A stretch of DNA of 63,343 nt from Poronia punctata (taxonomy: Eukaryota; Ascomycota; Sordariomycetes; Xylariales; Xylariaceae): positions 1-63,343 of the forward strand of contig MU401667.1 of the NCBI GenBank assembly GCA_022579005.1. Reading direction: 5' to 3'. The notes under the pieces are model-generated. The model saw nothing but the letters and a program-made list of their open reading frames with translations, was not told the DNA's origin and did no database searches. Shown one piece after another: positions 12,757-24,851 of the stretch (the first letter of the stretch is position 1; every line of letters begins with the position of its first letter). The position numbers and the translations under genes are program-made.

Positions 12757-15750
12757 ATGAATCGCGAAGACGGCAATTTCAGCCCTAAACGACGCAAACT
12801 AGATTTTAATCCCCTGAGGTCCGACGATAGGTATTCGTCCCTACCGACACGGTCCAACACCGCATCTCGACCACAGAGCCGACTTCTTAACTACACCCAT
12901 TCGCGCGCTTCTACACCACGGGGCCAGTCAAGCTATGCAGCGACGCCTAAGCAACAAGAATTCGACGGTCCTGAACCCCAGGTCACCGAAGAAGACCAGC
13001 TTGCCTTAGATCGTGATTGGTACGGCGGAGACGAAACAGGCGGCCACACTTTCGGCGATGATTCGCACAACCCATTCGGATCATACGACACATCATGGGT
13101 CGAACAACAGCATCGAGAGGCTCAGATGGTGGAGAAAAAGGCAGGGAAGCATATGAATATGCGCCAGTTACAGAGGCAAAAGGACAACGATGCTTGGGAG
13201 ACGAACCGCATGTTGACTTCCGGTGTAGCCCAGCGGCGTGGACTTGGGGATGATTTCGATGAGGACAACGAGGGGACACGGGTTCATTTATTGGTCCATG
13301 ACTTGAAACCCCCTTTTCTGGACGGCCGCACCGTGTTTACGAAGCAACTAGAACCCGTACCGGCCGTCCGTGACTACCAAAGCGACATGGCCGTATTTAG
13401 CCGAAAAGGTAGTCGGGTTGTGAAAGAGCGGAGGCAGCAACGAGAGCGCCAACGGCAAGCGCAAGATGCGACCAACATGGCAGGGACCACTCTCGGGAAC
13501 CTCATGGGCGTTAAGGAGGACGAGGGGGACAGTGCTTTGCCTATCGCAGCAGAAGAGGACCAATCGAAATCCGGAAACAACAAGTTTAGTGAGCACATGA
13601 AAAAGAGCGACGGGGCGAGCAACTTCAGTCAAAGCAAGACTTTGAAGGAGCAGCGGGAATTTCTGCCTGCGTTTGCGGTGCGCGAAGACTTATTGAGAGT
13701 CATTCGAGATAATCAAGTGGTCATTGTAGTTGGCGAAACTGGGTCCGGAAAGACGACGCAGCTCACGCAGTTTTTGTACGAAGACGGATACGGGAACCTG
13801 GGGATGATCGGATGTACGCAGCCTCGCCGAGTTGCCGCTATGAGTGTGGCTAAACGAGTGGCGGAGGAGATGGAGGTAAAGCTCGGCAGCACGGTTGGTT
13901 ACGCTATCCGATTCGAGGACTGTACGAGCAAAGATACAGTCATCAAGTACATGACAGACGGTGTCCTACTTCGAGAATCGCTGAACGAGAGAGACTTGGA
14001 TCGATATTCGTGTGTCATCATGGACGAGGCACATGAACGTGCCCTCAACACGGACGTTCTCCTAGGGCTGTTCAACAAGATTCTACAGCGACGGCGGGAT
14101 CTCAAGCTGATTGTCACCTCGGCTACGATGAACTCGAAGAGGTTCTCGGACTTTTTTGGAGGAGCCCCAGAGTTCATAATACCCGGTAGGACTTTCCCCG
14201 TCGACATCATGTTCCACCGATCTCCGGTTGAGGATTATGTCGATCAAGCAGTCCAACAAGTCCTGTCTATCCACGTCTCCATGGGGCCCGGAGACATTCT
14301 AGTCTTCATGACCGGTCAAGAGGACATTGAATGCACGTGCGAGCTGGTTCGTGAACGGTTGAATGCACTCAATGACCCGCCAGAGCTGAGCATTCTGCCC
14401 ATCTACAGTCAAATGCCTGCAGACCTTCAAGCCAAGATCTTTGACCGTGCAGCACCCGGTGTACGGAAATGCATCGTAGCTACGAACATCGCCGAGACCA
14501 GTCTGACGGTAGACGGAATAATGTATGTTGTGGATGCTGGATACTCCAAGTTGAAAGTCTACAACCCTCGCATGGGCATGGATACTCTTCAGATTACGCC
14601 CATTTCGCAGGCCAATGCTGGGCAGAGAGCCGGGCGAGCAGGCAGAACAGGACCTGGCAGAGCATTCCGACTCTTTACCGAGAAGGCTTACAATGACGAA
14701 TTATACATACAGACGATCCCGGAGATCCAGAGGACAAACCTCAGCAACACCGTCCTGCTCCTCAAATCGTTGGGTGTGCGCGACTTGCTTGATTTCGACT
14801 TCATGGATCCACCACCCCAGGACACCATCACCACCTCCATGTTCGATCTGTGGGCTCTGGGAGCTCTAGACAACCTAGGAGAACTGACGGATCTTGGTAG
14901 CAAGATGAACGCCTTCCCGATGGACCCTTCTCTAGCCAAGCTCCTCATCATGTCAGAGGAGTATGGATGTAGCGAAGAGATGGTGACGATCGTGTCTATG
15001 TTGTCTGTCCCGAACGTGTTCTACCGACCACGAGAGCGGCAAGAGGAGTCAGACGCGGCCCGGGAGAAATTCTTCGTGCCAGAATCCGACCACCTCACCT
15101 ACTTGCATGTCTACTCGCAGTGGAAGTCGAACGGATATTCGGATGGATGGTGTACCCGCCACTTCTTACACCCGAAGTCTCTACGCAGAGCCAAGGAGAT
15201 CAGGGATCAGCTCCTTGATATCATGAAGATGCAGAAGATGCAGATGGTCAGCTGTGGGACTGACTGGGATATCATCCGAAAATGCATATGCTCTGGATAC
15301 TATCATCAGGCAGCCAAGGTCAAAGGCATAGGGGAGTATATCAACTTGAGAACTTCGGTTACCGTGCAACTACATCCTACGAGCGCGCTCTACGGTCTGG
15401 GCTTCCTGCCGGACTATGTCGTCTATCACGAGCTCATCCTCACTTCTAAAGAGTACATGTCGACGGTGACATCGGTTGACCCACACTGGCTCGCCGAGCT
15501 CGGTGGTGTTTTCTACTCGGTGAAAGAGAAGGGCTACTCAGCTCGAGAGAAGCGTATCACGGAGACGGAATTCAACCGAAAAATCGAAATCGAAACCCAG
15601 ATGGCAGAAGACAAGAGGCGGCAGGAAGAACAGGAAAAACTAAAGGAGGAAAAGTCGATCAAGAAGCCAACCGTAGAGAAGGCAAAGAGGATCATCACGT
15701 CAGGGGCAGTGAAAAAGCCAGTGTTGAAGAGGAAAGGGAGAGGGTTCTAA
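12757..15750 (+). CDS. PRP16: Pre-mRNA-splicing DEAH-box ATPase Prp16 (DHX38)
   Basis: A single exon of 997 aa. Start chosen at ATG 12757 (context CCACGATGA); the frame is open upstream to 12670 but those residues look like leader. Motif I GETGSGKT lies at about residues 326-333, DEAH at 423-426 and SAT at 455-457; the later helicase motif [12 protein letters not shown] and the HA2/OB-fold region follow. The N-terminal third is charged and low-complexity. The C-terminus ([21 protein letters not shown], then a charged helix) matches the Prp16/DHX38 branch rather than Prp2 or Prp22. Prp16 remodels the spliceosome after the first catalytic step. Convergent with the acylphosphatase, 82 bp between stop codons. 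Confidence 0.95.
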   Translation: MNREDGNFSPKRRKLDFNPLRSDDRYSSLPTRSNTASRPQSRLLNYTHSRASTPRGQSSYAATPKQQEFDGPEPQVTEEDQLALDRDWYGGDETGGHTFGDDSHNPFGSYDTSWVEQQHREAQMVEKKAGKHMNMRQLQRQKDNDAWETNRMLTSGVAQRRGLGDDFDEDNEGTRVHLLVHDLKPPFLDGRTVFTKQLEPVPAVRDYQSDMAVFSRKGSRVVKERRQQRERQRQAQDATNMAGTTLGNLMGVKEDEGDSALPIAAEEDQSKSGNNKFSEHMKKSDGASNFSQSKTLKEQREFLPAFAVREDLLRVIRDNQVVIVVGETGSGKTTQLTQFLYEDGYGNLGMIGCTQPRRVAAMSVAKRVAEEMEVKLGSTVGYAIRFEDCTSKDTVIKYMTDGVLLRESLNERDLDRYSCVIMDEAHERALNTDVLLGLFNKILQRRRDLKLIVTSATMNSKRFSDFFGGAPEFIIPGRTFPVDIMFHRSPVEDYVDQAVQQVLSIHVSMGPGDILVFMTGQEDIECTCELVRERLNALNDPPELSILPIYSQMPADLQAKIFDRAAPGVRKCIVATNIAETSLTVDGIMYVVDAGYSKLKVYNPRMGMDTLQITPISQANAGQRAGRAGRTGPGRAFRLFTEKAYNDELYIQTIPEIQRTNLSNTVLLLKSLGVRDLLDFDFMDPPPQDTITTSMFDLWALGALDNLGELTDLGSKMNAFPMDPSLAKLLIMSEEYGCSEEMVTIVSMLSVPNVFYRPRERQEESDAAREKFFVPESDHLTYLHVYSQWKSNGYSDGWCTRHFLHPKSLRRAKEIRDQLLDIMKMQKMQMVSCGTDWDIIRKCICSGYYHQAAKVKGIGEYINLRTSVTVQLHPTSALYGLGFLPDYVVYHELILTSKEYMSTVTSVDPHWLAELGGVFYSVKEKGYSAREKRITETEFNRKIEIETQMAEDKRRQEEQEKLKEEKSIKKPTVEKAKRIITSGAVKKPVLKRKGRGF

Positions 15751-15832
15751 AGCGTCGTCTAATTATCATTTTTGTATAAAAAGGAGCATGCGGATCTGAT
15801 CATTGGAATTTAGGGAAAGGGGCTAGCGTATA

Positions 15833-16350
15833 TCAGCGCCGAACGTCGAACTGATCTTCTCCCTCTACCACGTCGCGATCTTCCTTGTCTAACTTGACGA
15901 CTTTTGCGTAGCGCGGCCCATCGTCGATAGCCTTGAGAAATTGCTTAATGGCATCAGGCCTGCCTTGAGCCTCGCCCTCAACCTTTTGAAGTTTAAAGCG
16001 CCCCAGTCAGCTCCTAATATACTCTCTCCATCTTTACCAAATGAGGACAATATAGGAACCTAATCTACCTTTTCGTTACTTGTGTTACGACACCACCCTG
16101 TCACGTCGAGTTTCGTGGCTTCTCTCTGGGTGAAGTTGCGGAAGTTGACCCCTTTACATCCCAAGTTAGTTAAAAGCAGTCGTGGTAGGTATACTGCACC
16201 TTATAATGGCTAGGGGGGGGGAGAGTACCTTGAACTTCTCCGTGGGCTAAGAAATAGATCTGAATCATTATACCTTATTAGCGACTAATCAACATACCTT
16301 ATATCTAGTAGGATGGGATTTGGCTGTCAACTTACCCTTTGCAACGACAT
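15833..16350 (-). CDS. Acylphosphatase, four small exons
   Basis: Built by hand: exons 16350-16336 (15 nt), 16259-16229 (31 nt), 16151-16069 (83 nt) and 15982-15833 (150 nt) join in frame to give 92 aa, the usual family length. The protein reads MSLQRIYFLAHGEVQGVNFR, then NFTQREATKLDVTGWCRNTS, then VEGEAQGRPDAIKQFLKAID and ends DQFDVRR. The GxVQGVNFR phosphate loop with catalytic Arg, the GWCRNTSN segment with catalytic Asn, and VEGEAQG are diagnostic. Acylphosphatase hydrolyses carboxyl-phosphate bonds in small molecules such as acetyl phosphate. Introns are GT-AG; the acceptor before exon 3 (AAAG, with CTAAC 17 nt upstream) is the least typical. No single exon is long enough to be seen as an ORF. 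Confidence 0.9.
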
Positions 16351-16861
16351 TTTAGTCTGGCTTTCGTTCTCAATAATCCCTTTTTTTCTCTACACGTGCT
16401 GTCTTGACGTATATTGGACCTGATGGTAATACTCGTACTTTGATGCGGCGGATATACGTATTAAGAGGACTGATGAAGATGGGAGAGCTACGGGCATTAC
16501 GTTATTCTTTGCGGTTGTACGTACATGATAGGGCTACGAGTAGTACATGACCATGTACGTAGGGAAGGTGGGTCTGTGCATTCAGATAACGGGTCGTTCT
16601 TGAAAGGTTCTTGGCATTCTAACCGGGCCATCGTGCCAGGGTCTTATGACGGCAGAAGTGGTCCTAACCCAGACTAGACCGGTACTTACCTAGCCGAAGT
16701 ACGAGTACGTGTATTTATCGAAAGAGGTGTTCTGTACACTGTACAACATCCATCTACGAGTACGAGTACCTTTTGCCCAAGCCCAAACGTGTTTGTCGCG
16801 CTCTCACACTTCAAAACAACTAGAAGTAATTGTCCATATATATATATACAACAGAGAAAAA
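16351..16861. promoter_or_regulatory. Divergent promoter with five TACGAGTA motifs
   Basis: 511 bp between the acylphosphatase and Tls1-type start codons. It holds TACTCGTA at 16430-16437 and TACGAGTA at 16535-16542, 16700-16707, 16755-16762 and 16761-16768; the last two overlap as a direct dimer. By chance this length should hold about 0.02 copies. A short TA run at about 16838-16848 precedes the Tls1-type start. Whether the motif is a regulatory site or a repeat fossil is not known. Confidence 0.45.
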
Positions 16862-18214
16862 ATGGGATCCACAACTCAAGTCACCGAACCCGAAAACCAA
16901 CAACCACCAGCACCTGTACTATTCCGCGGAAAGAAGCGGAAAACCTATCGACAACGGAATATAGGAGAAGAAGAAGAAGAACAAGAACAAGACGCACAAC
17001 AACAAAAACAACAACAACAAGCACGACAACAAGAAGAACAAGCAATACCGAACCCAACACCAGAACCTCAAAACAAGAACGACGACAAGGAAGATGACGA
17101 ATCGGCAATCAGTGAGGCCCTCCGTCTACGAAATGCCCGAAAATCACGTCTACGCGGCGGAGTCATGTTTGGCTTGGACAACAACAACAATTCGCAAACT
17201 ACCAAGGGAATAGGAGGGGGAGTAGATGATGAACTAAGCCTGATGATTCGTGAAGAGGAGAAAAAGGCTATGGAACAAGCTACGGCTATAGCTGCCAGTA
17301 GACGTTTCGCGCCTCAGACGGGGATAGTTGGGGAGATTGTCAATAAACACATGTGAGTTTCTTTTCGTCTATCCATCCGACTATCTTGGGGTTGGTTTTT
17401 TTTGCGTGGTGTACTAATGGAGCAAGGGAGGAATACATAGAAGCCGAACTAGCGAAGAGACATCCTGGTCTAGGACTTCGGTCGTCTCTGTCGGGGGATA
17501 GGACAGCATCATCGACAAAAACATCATCCACAACAACGACCGCAATCAATAAATCCGCAGACAAGCATACCGCTTTCACGGGCAAGTTATTCGAAGTAGA
17601 TCTCGGGGACGAGGTCCGTAGTCGCAACGCGCTCGAGACGGATCGCGCGACGCGGAAATTGCAAGGTCTGGCAGTCGAGGACGAAGAGGATCAGCAACAG
17701 CACCCGAAGAAAGTCCGCATAGGCAAAGATGGGAAGCCCTGGAGGCCTAGGAATAGGCGGGATAGTGATGACATCAAGAGAGACCAGCTCGTCGAGGAGA
17801 TTCTACGGGAAAACAAACGTGAGTTATATTACCTACCTAACTACCTAACTACCTAACCTTTTCCTCCTCTATTATCCATCATGCATCTACGAGAATCATC
17901 AATCAGCTAACACAGCTCCTACTACCTATCCAGTGGACGTATACAAAACACCCGCACCCCAACAGGATCCCAATGCAGTCGAAGATGAAACCGAGGCGGC
18001 AGACGACCGCATCGCCGAGCAGTTCCGCCGGGAATTCCTAGACGCCATGGCCGAGAGGCAGAGGAGACGGAGGAGACATGCCGCACCACCGGCCAAGCCA
18101 GGCGTCAAGAAAGAGGAAGAGGGACTCAGGGGCCCGAAACTTGGCGGCAGTCGCAACACCCGAGCCGCCTACCGAGACATGCTCCTGCAAAAGGAGAAGG
18201 AGAAGAAGAAGTGA
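16862..18214 (+). CDS. tls1: Tls1/C9orf78 (HCA59-domain) family splicing protein
   Basis: Three exons, 16862-17352, 17427-17818 and 17934-18214, give 387 aa. Both introns are GTGAGT...AG and restore the frame at MEEYIEAEL and NKLDVYKTPAP. Features seen: N-terminal LFRGKKRKTYRQR, a long Gln/Glu low-complexity run, SALRLRNARKSRLRGG-like segment, GIVGEIVNKHMEEYIEAEL, and C-terminal GSRNTRAAYRDMLLQKEK. These are the hallmarks of the hepatocellular carcinoma-associated antigen 59 family (human C9orf78, fission yeast Tls1), a spliceosome-associated protein that binds Brr2 in studied species. The Gln-run is encoded by CAA repeats. Intron 2 carries a CTAACTAC tandem. The first ATG in good context after a TA run was chosen. 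Confidence 0.85.
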
Positions 18215-19514
18215 TGATACTAGACTCTGCTATATTCATATTCTTTTATAGACTCCTTCTGAAATACTTGGGATGGCACTTAATTCCCTAAATTATATCA
18301 TGACGCGCTATACTTTTCGAAATTGGATAAAAAGACGGTCGAAATTGGATTCGTGTCCGTGTAGGGCCAACTCTTCCTTACATGAGGTAACTACCAAATT
18401 GATTTGTTCCTCGTCAGAATTATATGTTCTCTTAAAATGACATAGAAGAAAAGAGCCGGATGGTTACCCCTTTTGGTCGGTTGGGTGGCAAAGCAAGAAC
18501 TGTTGACAATTTACGCGCGTATACTCGCTATGGGTAGTGTGAGGTTATTCTCTTTTGAATGAAGCGCGATTTTTTACCTACGAGTAGTGCCAGTCTCTTG
18601 TCCAGAAGGAGGATTTCTGAGATGGTAGTGGCAAAACTTACAAGCCTGGATTCTAAACGACAAACTGCGGGCATAACACGCGGGAGCATATTGAAATGAG
18701 AAAAGAAAAACCCTTTACCATATCCATTTGTCATGATATCTCCATGTACCTAATGTATCAACGCTTTGGGCAAATGCATTCAACGTTTATTTCCCAAACG
18801 CTGGGAAACAGTCATGGCTTGTCCAATGCCCAGGCAGAGCCGCCATCTTTTTCGGCTCCCGTTTGATGACCCATGACCTCCCTCAAACGCCTTTACATTT
18901 CCCGATACATATATGAGTGCCTAGAAGCGCTCAGTGCAAAATCAAAGTATCGTCGCATATAGTCATGGCGGTTATCAAATCCCTAAAGCTCATCAATGTC
19001 CGAAACGCCTGAAACGCAAAAGGAGCTGTGCAATCACGGCAGTGCAACCAACCGGGTTGGTGCGCGCCTGTTTGCAACCCAAGTTGTAAACCGTATAATG
19101 CGCCTCATGACTATCCGTATTCCCAACGGAAGCTTCAAGCCCTGTTTGGAGTGAAACGATTGTAATAACGCCAACCGCACCACGCTCGTCTCCACACCTG
19201 CGGTGGTTTGTTGGTTGGAAAGTTTGGCCTTGGGCCGCCCCTTCCCACAAATATAAGGGTTAAGGGACCATACGCGGATTCAGCCAAGTATGTTTCTTGG
19301 CTTTACTGCTTCCACGCGTACGTGTTGCCTTTAGAAGCGGCATAGTGCTTAAAGAGGGCTGGGCTTGTAGAACGCTGTGTGTAGTCACGACGCAACATAT
19401 GGTCACCTAGTACCTGCCAATGGCTGCGTATTTGAGTCGAGATCTCGCCCTCGAGGTTATCGTCAACCGCTGCCGTGCCAATGCCAAAGTGTCTAGTTCG
19501 CAGTCCACAACATC
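18215..19514. other. Intergenic, no gene seen
   Basis: 1.3 kb between the 3' ends of two convergent genes (Tls1-type + and zinc protein -). It presumably holds both 3' UTRs. One TACGAGTA at 18579-18586. Short ORFs on the minus strand have no recognisable features. Confidence 0.45.
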
Positions 19515-21114
19515 TCATCGGATATCCAACTGGAACGGTTTATAACGCCCTCCTATTGTGGCACATCGGGGACACTTTCTTTCGGCGCCGTGCTCTACCA
19601 TCAAAATGTCGACGCAGCTTCGACAGAGACCGCATATGCATTCTGTACAGGCATATGAATCCCCGAGTTTCGATGTCCTTTGGCATGCCGCGCAGTAGAT
19701 GACTACATCTTGTGATGCATAGCTCGGCGAGGAATCCGGTAGCCCTATAGCTCCCATATGGAAACCCTCGCCGCTCTCGCCGCTCTCTACGGACTGGAAA
19801 GGCTCTGGGATATCCTGGGCAAACGATGGAGGGGTAAGAGCCTGTTGTTGCAAAGGAGATGCATGATAACCTTGGAAGTGCTGATTGGGAAGCGGCGGGA
19901 GGGACGCCCGATGTACTGAGATGGGGGGGGATTGAGGTACCTGTTGTGTCAGACACGAAAAGAAATCTAGCGGGTTGAAGCTTACTGGAGTTCTATCATC
20001 GTCAATATCCTCGGTTGCCGAAGCTGCGGCATCAATCAGATCTTCCCATCGTTTGCCATAGTCTGCCGATGGTTCTAGTGAATGTGCCTTGCGGTCTCCC
20101 AGATGGTGCTCCTCATTCTGAATCCTGCGGAGCCAGTCTGCGCCTGCACCGCGAGATCTCTGTTTCCTATGCGCCCGCTTGGAAAGGGACTGTTTTCTTG
20201 GCCGGCTGGGGCCCAGTGACCGCTGCAACGGTGGCAACGTCGTTGATCGTCCAGGCGGCGAGTTCGCAAGGATAGAGGGCAGCAGCTCCCGACGTCCCTT
20301 GCCCGAGTCTAAAGGAGGATACGGATCGCTAGTCGGATCGGTATTGTAGTGAATCGGCGGTAATTCAATCGTGCTGCGGGGAATTCTCCTTCCCTCGGTG
20401 TCAGAAGTCCATCCCTAGCAAGACCTAGTTAGTGGCATTGCAGGTGACGTTAGAACCCAAGGCGGCATACAGTTTCCGAATCCCACTCCGTCTCGAATTT
20501 GTGCTGGCCACCCAGTTGAGCTAAAGCTGCTGCGGCACTAGCGGCTGGCAGCAGTGAACCCGAGCCCGATCGGCCGGCGTACTCGTCGGCATGTCCTGGC
20601 GTCAATGGAGCACTCGTATCATCCCATCGCCGGGCATTGTGATCCGGTGGATAAGATGTTGTAGAATCGATGGCCTGCGAAGACAGGCCATTTGAAGAAT
20701 TCGGGGCCTGCGGTCTTTCCGACGGTGGGGTGTTTATCATAAGCAGGAAACTGTCTTCTGTTGCCGGCAATTTGGAGATGTAGCGTTCCGGATGTGCTCG
20801 CCGGATGTGCTCCTGCATCGAGCGATATCGCTTTTCCTGTTGAGAAGGGATGACTAGGTCAGCTACCAGGCCTAAAACCTCCTTCTCGCCGAATAACAAG
20901 ACAGCTGGGCTAATACCCATCTCTCACAAGCTGTCCATGTCCCAATCGGCAATAAGGTGCGGATTTAATCAAGAGAACAGGTACAGTAGAAACAACTTAC
21001 ACCAATGCATCGCTTGCGGCAGCTTGAGCCATCCTGGTTGCGTAGAGGACATACCACCTCATTGTTGGCATCGGTGATGGAGAAAGAAGATGTCAAAGAC
21101 GATCGAGGCGGCAT
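19515..21114 (-). CDS. C2H2-type plus C-terminal RING-like zinc protein
   Basis: Three exons, 21114-21001, 20836-20471 and 20414-19515, give 459 aa. The first zinc module spans intron 1: CPLRNQDGSSCRKRCIG followed by EKRYRSMQEHIRRAHPE, which supplies two Cys-type ligands and a closing HxxxxH. The middle (about 60-390) is Pro/Ser-rich and probably disordered. The last 60 residues hold a second cysteine cluster: CAAC, CTEC, CGLC, RSC and CPRC, a RING-like or zinc-ribbon arrangement. Exon junctions keep frame (IG/EKRY, SET/GWTSDTEG). Conserved fungal proteins with this pairing exist, but I do not know a studied function; a ubiquitin ligase or nuclear regulator are both possible. Intron lengths are 164 and 56 nt. 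Confidence 0.75.
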
Positions 21115-24100
21115 CTTGAGCTGCTACTCGACCCCACCATATATCCCACCGTCTGGGAAGGAAGGGAGTGTGAAAGCGGAGTGCTCTTGAGATGAATTGA
21201 TATATATATCTTTGATATATTGCTCGGATAAGATCCGAATATTAGCAATATTTGTGATCAATTGAAGAAAGGGTGGTGTCGCAATGCCGAACAAGAGCAC
21301 TCGAATGTAGAAGAGCCGGGGTGCGAAGTCGTGCGTGACACTGACAACCCTGCCGAGGTAGGTGGCCCCAAGCTTCGTTCTCAATGCCCTTTCAGGTGTC
21401 ACATAAGCGAATTTGAAGAATTTGGCCAGTAGGACAGTTTTCTGGAAGATAAAATGATGTGGTTCGATGTAGGTAAGTAAGGTAGGGATGGGAGGTAGGT
21501 ATGGAGAGGTAAGGTAAGGTAGAGAGCGAGCTGAGGTTGTAAGTGGTGGTGGTATGGGGGGGGGACAGGGTGAACTGAAGACAGCGGGGTGTCCAAAGGG
21601 TATTCCGGTATTGAGGTATTCTTGCAACTTGGGGGAGGGGTTGTCAGAGCTTGGCTGAAAGCAGAAATACCTGTTTAGGAAGTACCTGTACTTGACTATT
21701 TTAGCGAGTGGCCAACCACAAAGCATTCTACGTGTACAAGTCAATGGAAGGCACCTGCAGTCAAAGCCAGCAACGGCGGCACACCATCCGCTATACCGTC
21801 CTCTAGACAGTCAGGATTCGGGGGTGATGTGGTCAAAGACGTCCGTCTTGCAGCCCCGGAAAATTATAGTTGCCACCGGAAATACTCTGGCTGAAGCTTG
21901 AGTTGGTGGTCAAGCTTTGGTATAAGTCTACCACAAAGTGGACTTTAATGTCTAGTCTAGGTACTTGTATTATTGCTTGTAACTCCTGGGCCCGGAGCGT
22001 CCGGTACCCAAGTAATAAGGTTAGGTATGTCTACGTGGGTTAGGTAATCCAGCCAAGGTGAAGAGCTATCCCAGGCGGAATCGTAGACTTACCCAGTGGT
22101 ACACGTAAAAACTATGGCACCTAAAGTACCAACCTCTTGAACATATGTCGTGTGCTAGTAGCTTAGGTGTAGATAATAAGGGGTAGGGTACCTTAGGTTT
22201 CCGTCAGCTACCTATGGAAAGCAATTCGCAGAAAAGTAAATATTTGCAGTGATTTGGCAATAACAAGCTTTTTATACGTATTCCTAACCTAGAAGCATAT
22301 GGGAAACGGACAAAAGCTGGCAATGACTCCAGGTTCCAAGGATAAAGAGCAAAGGCATACTCCTCTGTGCGTCTACGCTGATTGGTCGTCTGCCGTCATC
22401 GGCGTGAATAGCCAGCTTCCTTTCTGACTCAATCGAGGGTGAACAAGGGTAATAAAGTATTCCTAATGGTTGGCTCCTATCGCAGTACATACAAGTGGAG
22501 TGCATCCGGACGGAGGCTGATGGCAGGGAGGTCCCGAGGTGCAAGTAGTATATTTTACATATAGCATTACTGCGAAGCCCACTTACTTGATACCTATCTA
22601 CATCTTTACAAAATCCGGCCTCTTACTTGGTTATGACTAAACTAGACCGACCACACGCAAACAGGTACAGCTCGCTGTAGTAACCGATACTTACACGTAC
22701 ATTTAGGTTGTCACACCTGGCCGATGGGCCATTCTTATCATTGCACCTACCTACGTAACAGGGAAACGTTTGAGCAGCAAGTTCTTAGCTCTAGTGAAGC
22801 CATAAGTCTTTTTCTTCCAGTTAGGAATTTAAGCCATCAAGTAGACTGAACTGCCGCCCTACACACCTCCTTATTTGGAATAATAGACAAAGCTTTGTGG
22901 AATGAGGAACGTTGATTCGAAAGCCTATTGAGTGCATAGCTGCTCCAAGAGGGAATCCTTGCTAACAACCTGTTGTGTTGCTATTATGGCATTCCGTCTC
23001 AGAACTATATCTAGCTGGCGCTACTTCTTGCTTCCATTCGATCAGACGAAGCTCTCATGACCTCACCTCTTAGCTAAGTATATACTTTTGTCAGGACAAG
23101 GCAGTGAGGGCACCGCCCTGCACGTCTAGGAGATGCATGATAGGCATAGGTACTGTATTGTCTGCAGCAGCTCGAATGAGGGGTTCTTCAAGTGGGTAAT
23201 GTGATGCCCGAAACCCTGGCACTCTCTTTATCCAGTGGGGCATTGTCACTTTTGGAGCTCACGATTGGCTCAAGCATCATAAAGCTTGGAGGCGAATTGA
23301 CTGGGGCAAGAGTGGGGTAGGGCATTAATAACTGGAGTTTCCTATTGCATATGACAGTCGGACCCTTGCCAAAAGCAGAGCTGCCTTACCGCAGTACAGT
23401 GACTACAGTGTAAAACGCTATCAGCAGGCTGGACATCATGTGCTTACAACTACACAGTACCTACCTACATACTTAATTGTCGAAATATGTACATTCCCCT
23501 CGCCGTTCAAAAATATCAAATCAGCCCAGCTCTAACTAACCTAACCTAGATCACTCACACATATATATCACTCCCCTTAAGAGGGCGTGCTTCCACCGCA
23601 GGTGGGCTAGTTTAGGAGCTGTCTGACTTCCTACCAATTGTTTTTTAGAGTTGTGTGGAAGAGGGCAGGGCTAACGTGCGTTGCCTTGTTTTACACCTTC
23701 GCCATCTGATCAGATAACCGACTTCAGCTCACCTTGTAGCTTTGTAACACAGCTAGCAGGTGACACCGTCTCCGACTTTGAACCTGTTGTTTTCCTGCGC
23801 CGGGGTTTCCCCAGGATTGCAGTACCCTTTTCCTCTGTAAGACTTTGCGGCTTTGGAGTTAGAGTGAGGAATATGTATATTTCTCATAGCTGATGTACGT
23901 GCACGTGGAGCTACATCCTATCGCTGTACCACTGAGAGCTTGTATATCACCAGCTCACCAGCTCTCCAATAGGATGCCCCGGCACCACACCTTGGTAGGG
24001 CACAGTTGATAGGTTAGGTAGGAACTTGGCGGTCTTGTGTGGGTAGGTACTTGTCCACTTAGAAGCTCATGTGGGGAGCAACCTTGAAGCTTCAAGGCTT

Positions 24101-24851
24101 GCGGTACCTAAAGTAGGGTAAGCTAAGGTACATTAGTGGTTACTTTTAGTACCAACTGGGTCAGTTAGTTTGGCATGTGCTTGTATTTGAAACGACTCAA
24201 ACGAGTCTCTGGGGTAATTACTATACGGTTCCGGTTACCTCCGGACGATATCGATAACTTTCCTGTGTACCCAGGGAGGTCAGGTGCGAATTCCACAAGT
24301 AGGTAGCAAAACCATCAATCCTCGATGGGAATTGAAACTCCCATACTCTGATATGTGACATGCCAAAATTCGCGTTCTCACAACAGAATGTTGGAAACAG
24401 GCGTGCTTTAAAAGGACCACAGCAATCAATAGGTTGTCATTGTGTTTGCAGTGGGGGGATCGCTATGCAGCATAGCGAGTACGATTCGATGAAGATACCA
24501 CGATACCTAGACGTGTGCGTGTGCGCGTACGCGTCTAAACTGTGCCAAGCAGGTTTGGCCAACGCCCAATGATCATTCTCACGGGTTCCGAAAGGCTTAT
24601 TTGATCGACGGGACAACTAGACTAAAGTCTTTTTAGTCGCAGCTTTGACACCTGGGAACGCGACCACGGTCCAAGTTTCGGCCCTAGAAAAATCGGTGCT
24701 CACCCGTTTCGCAAGTTTCAACATGCCCAGCCGCCCAAAACATGGACTGTGAGGACATGTGGACCGGTAGGTGTTTTTGTCTAGGACTCATCTTCTCCAT
24801 CGTCGACCTGGGTTCGAATTCGCAGAGTGCGGTTGACAGGGCACGGTAGGA
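21115..24851. other. Long intergenic region, no gene seen
   Basis: 3.7 kb upstream of the zinc protein and downstream of the sulfotransferase-like gene. It contains GGTAGG-type runs (about 21470-21530), a G8 tract near 21557 and many short CCTA/TAGG tracts. Open frames are short and featureless. I tried to join them through splice sites and found no recognisable protein. No tRNA or 5S rRNA signature seen. Confidence 0.45.

Noticed and set aside
10616..18214. PWP1-PRP16-acylphosphatase-Tls1 as a dedicated functional cluster
   Set aside because: Alternating strands and separate promoters; the shared RNA-processing theme is likely chance co-location of housekeeping genes.
21124..21744. 206-codon minus-strand frame upstream of the zinc protein
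   Set aside because: Pro/Leu/Thr/Tyr-rich from CCTA-type simple repeats; no motif and no conserved-looking core.
24811..24830. GGGTTCGAATTC as a tRNA T-arm
   Set aside because: The flanking bases do not form a 5-bp T stem and no acceptor or D arm is found at the right distance.
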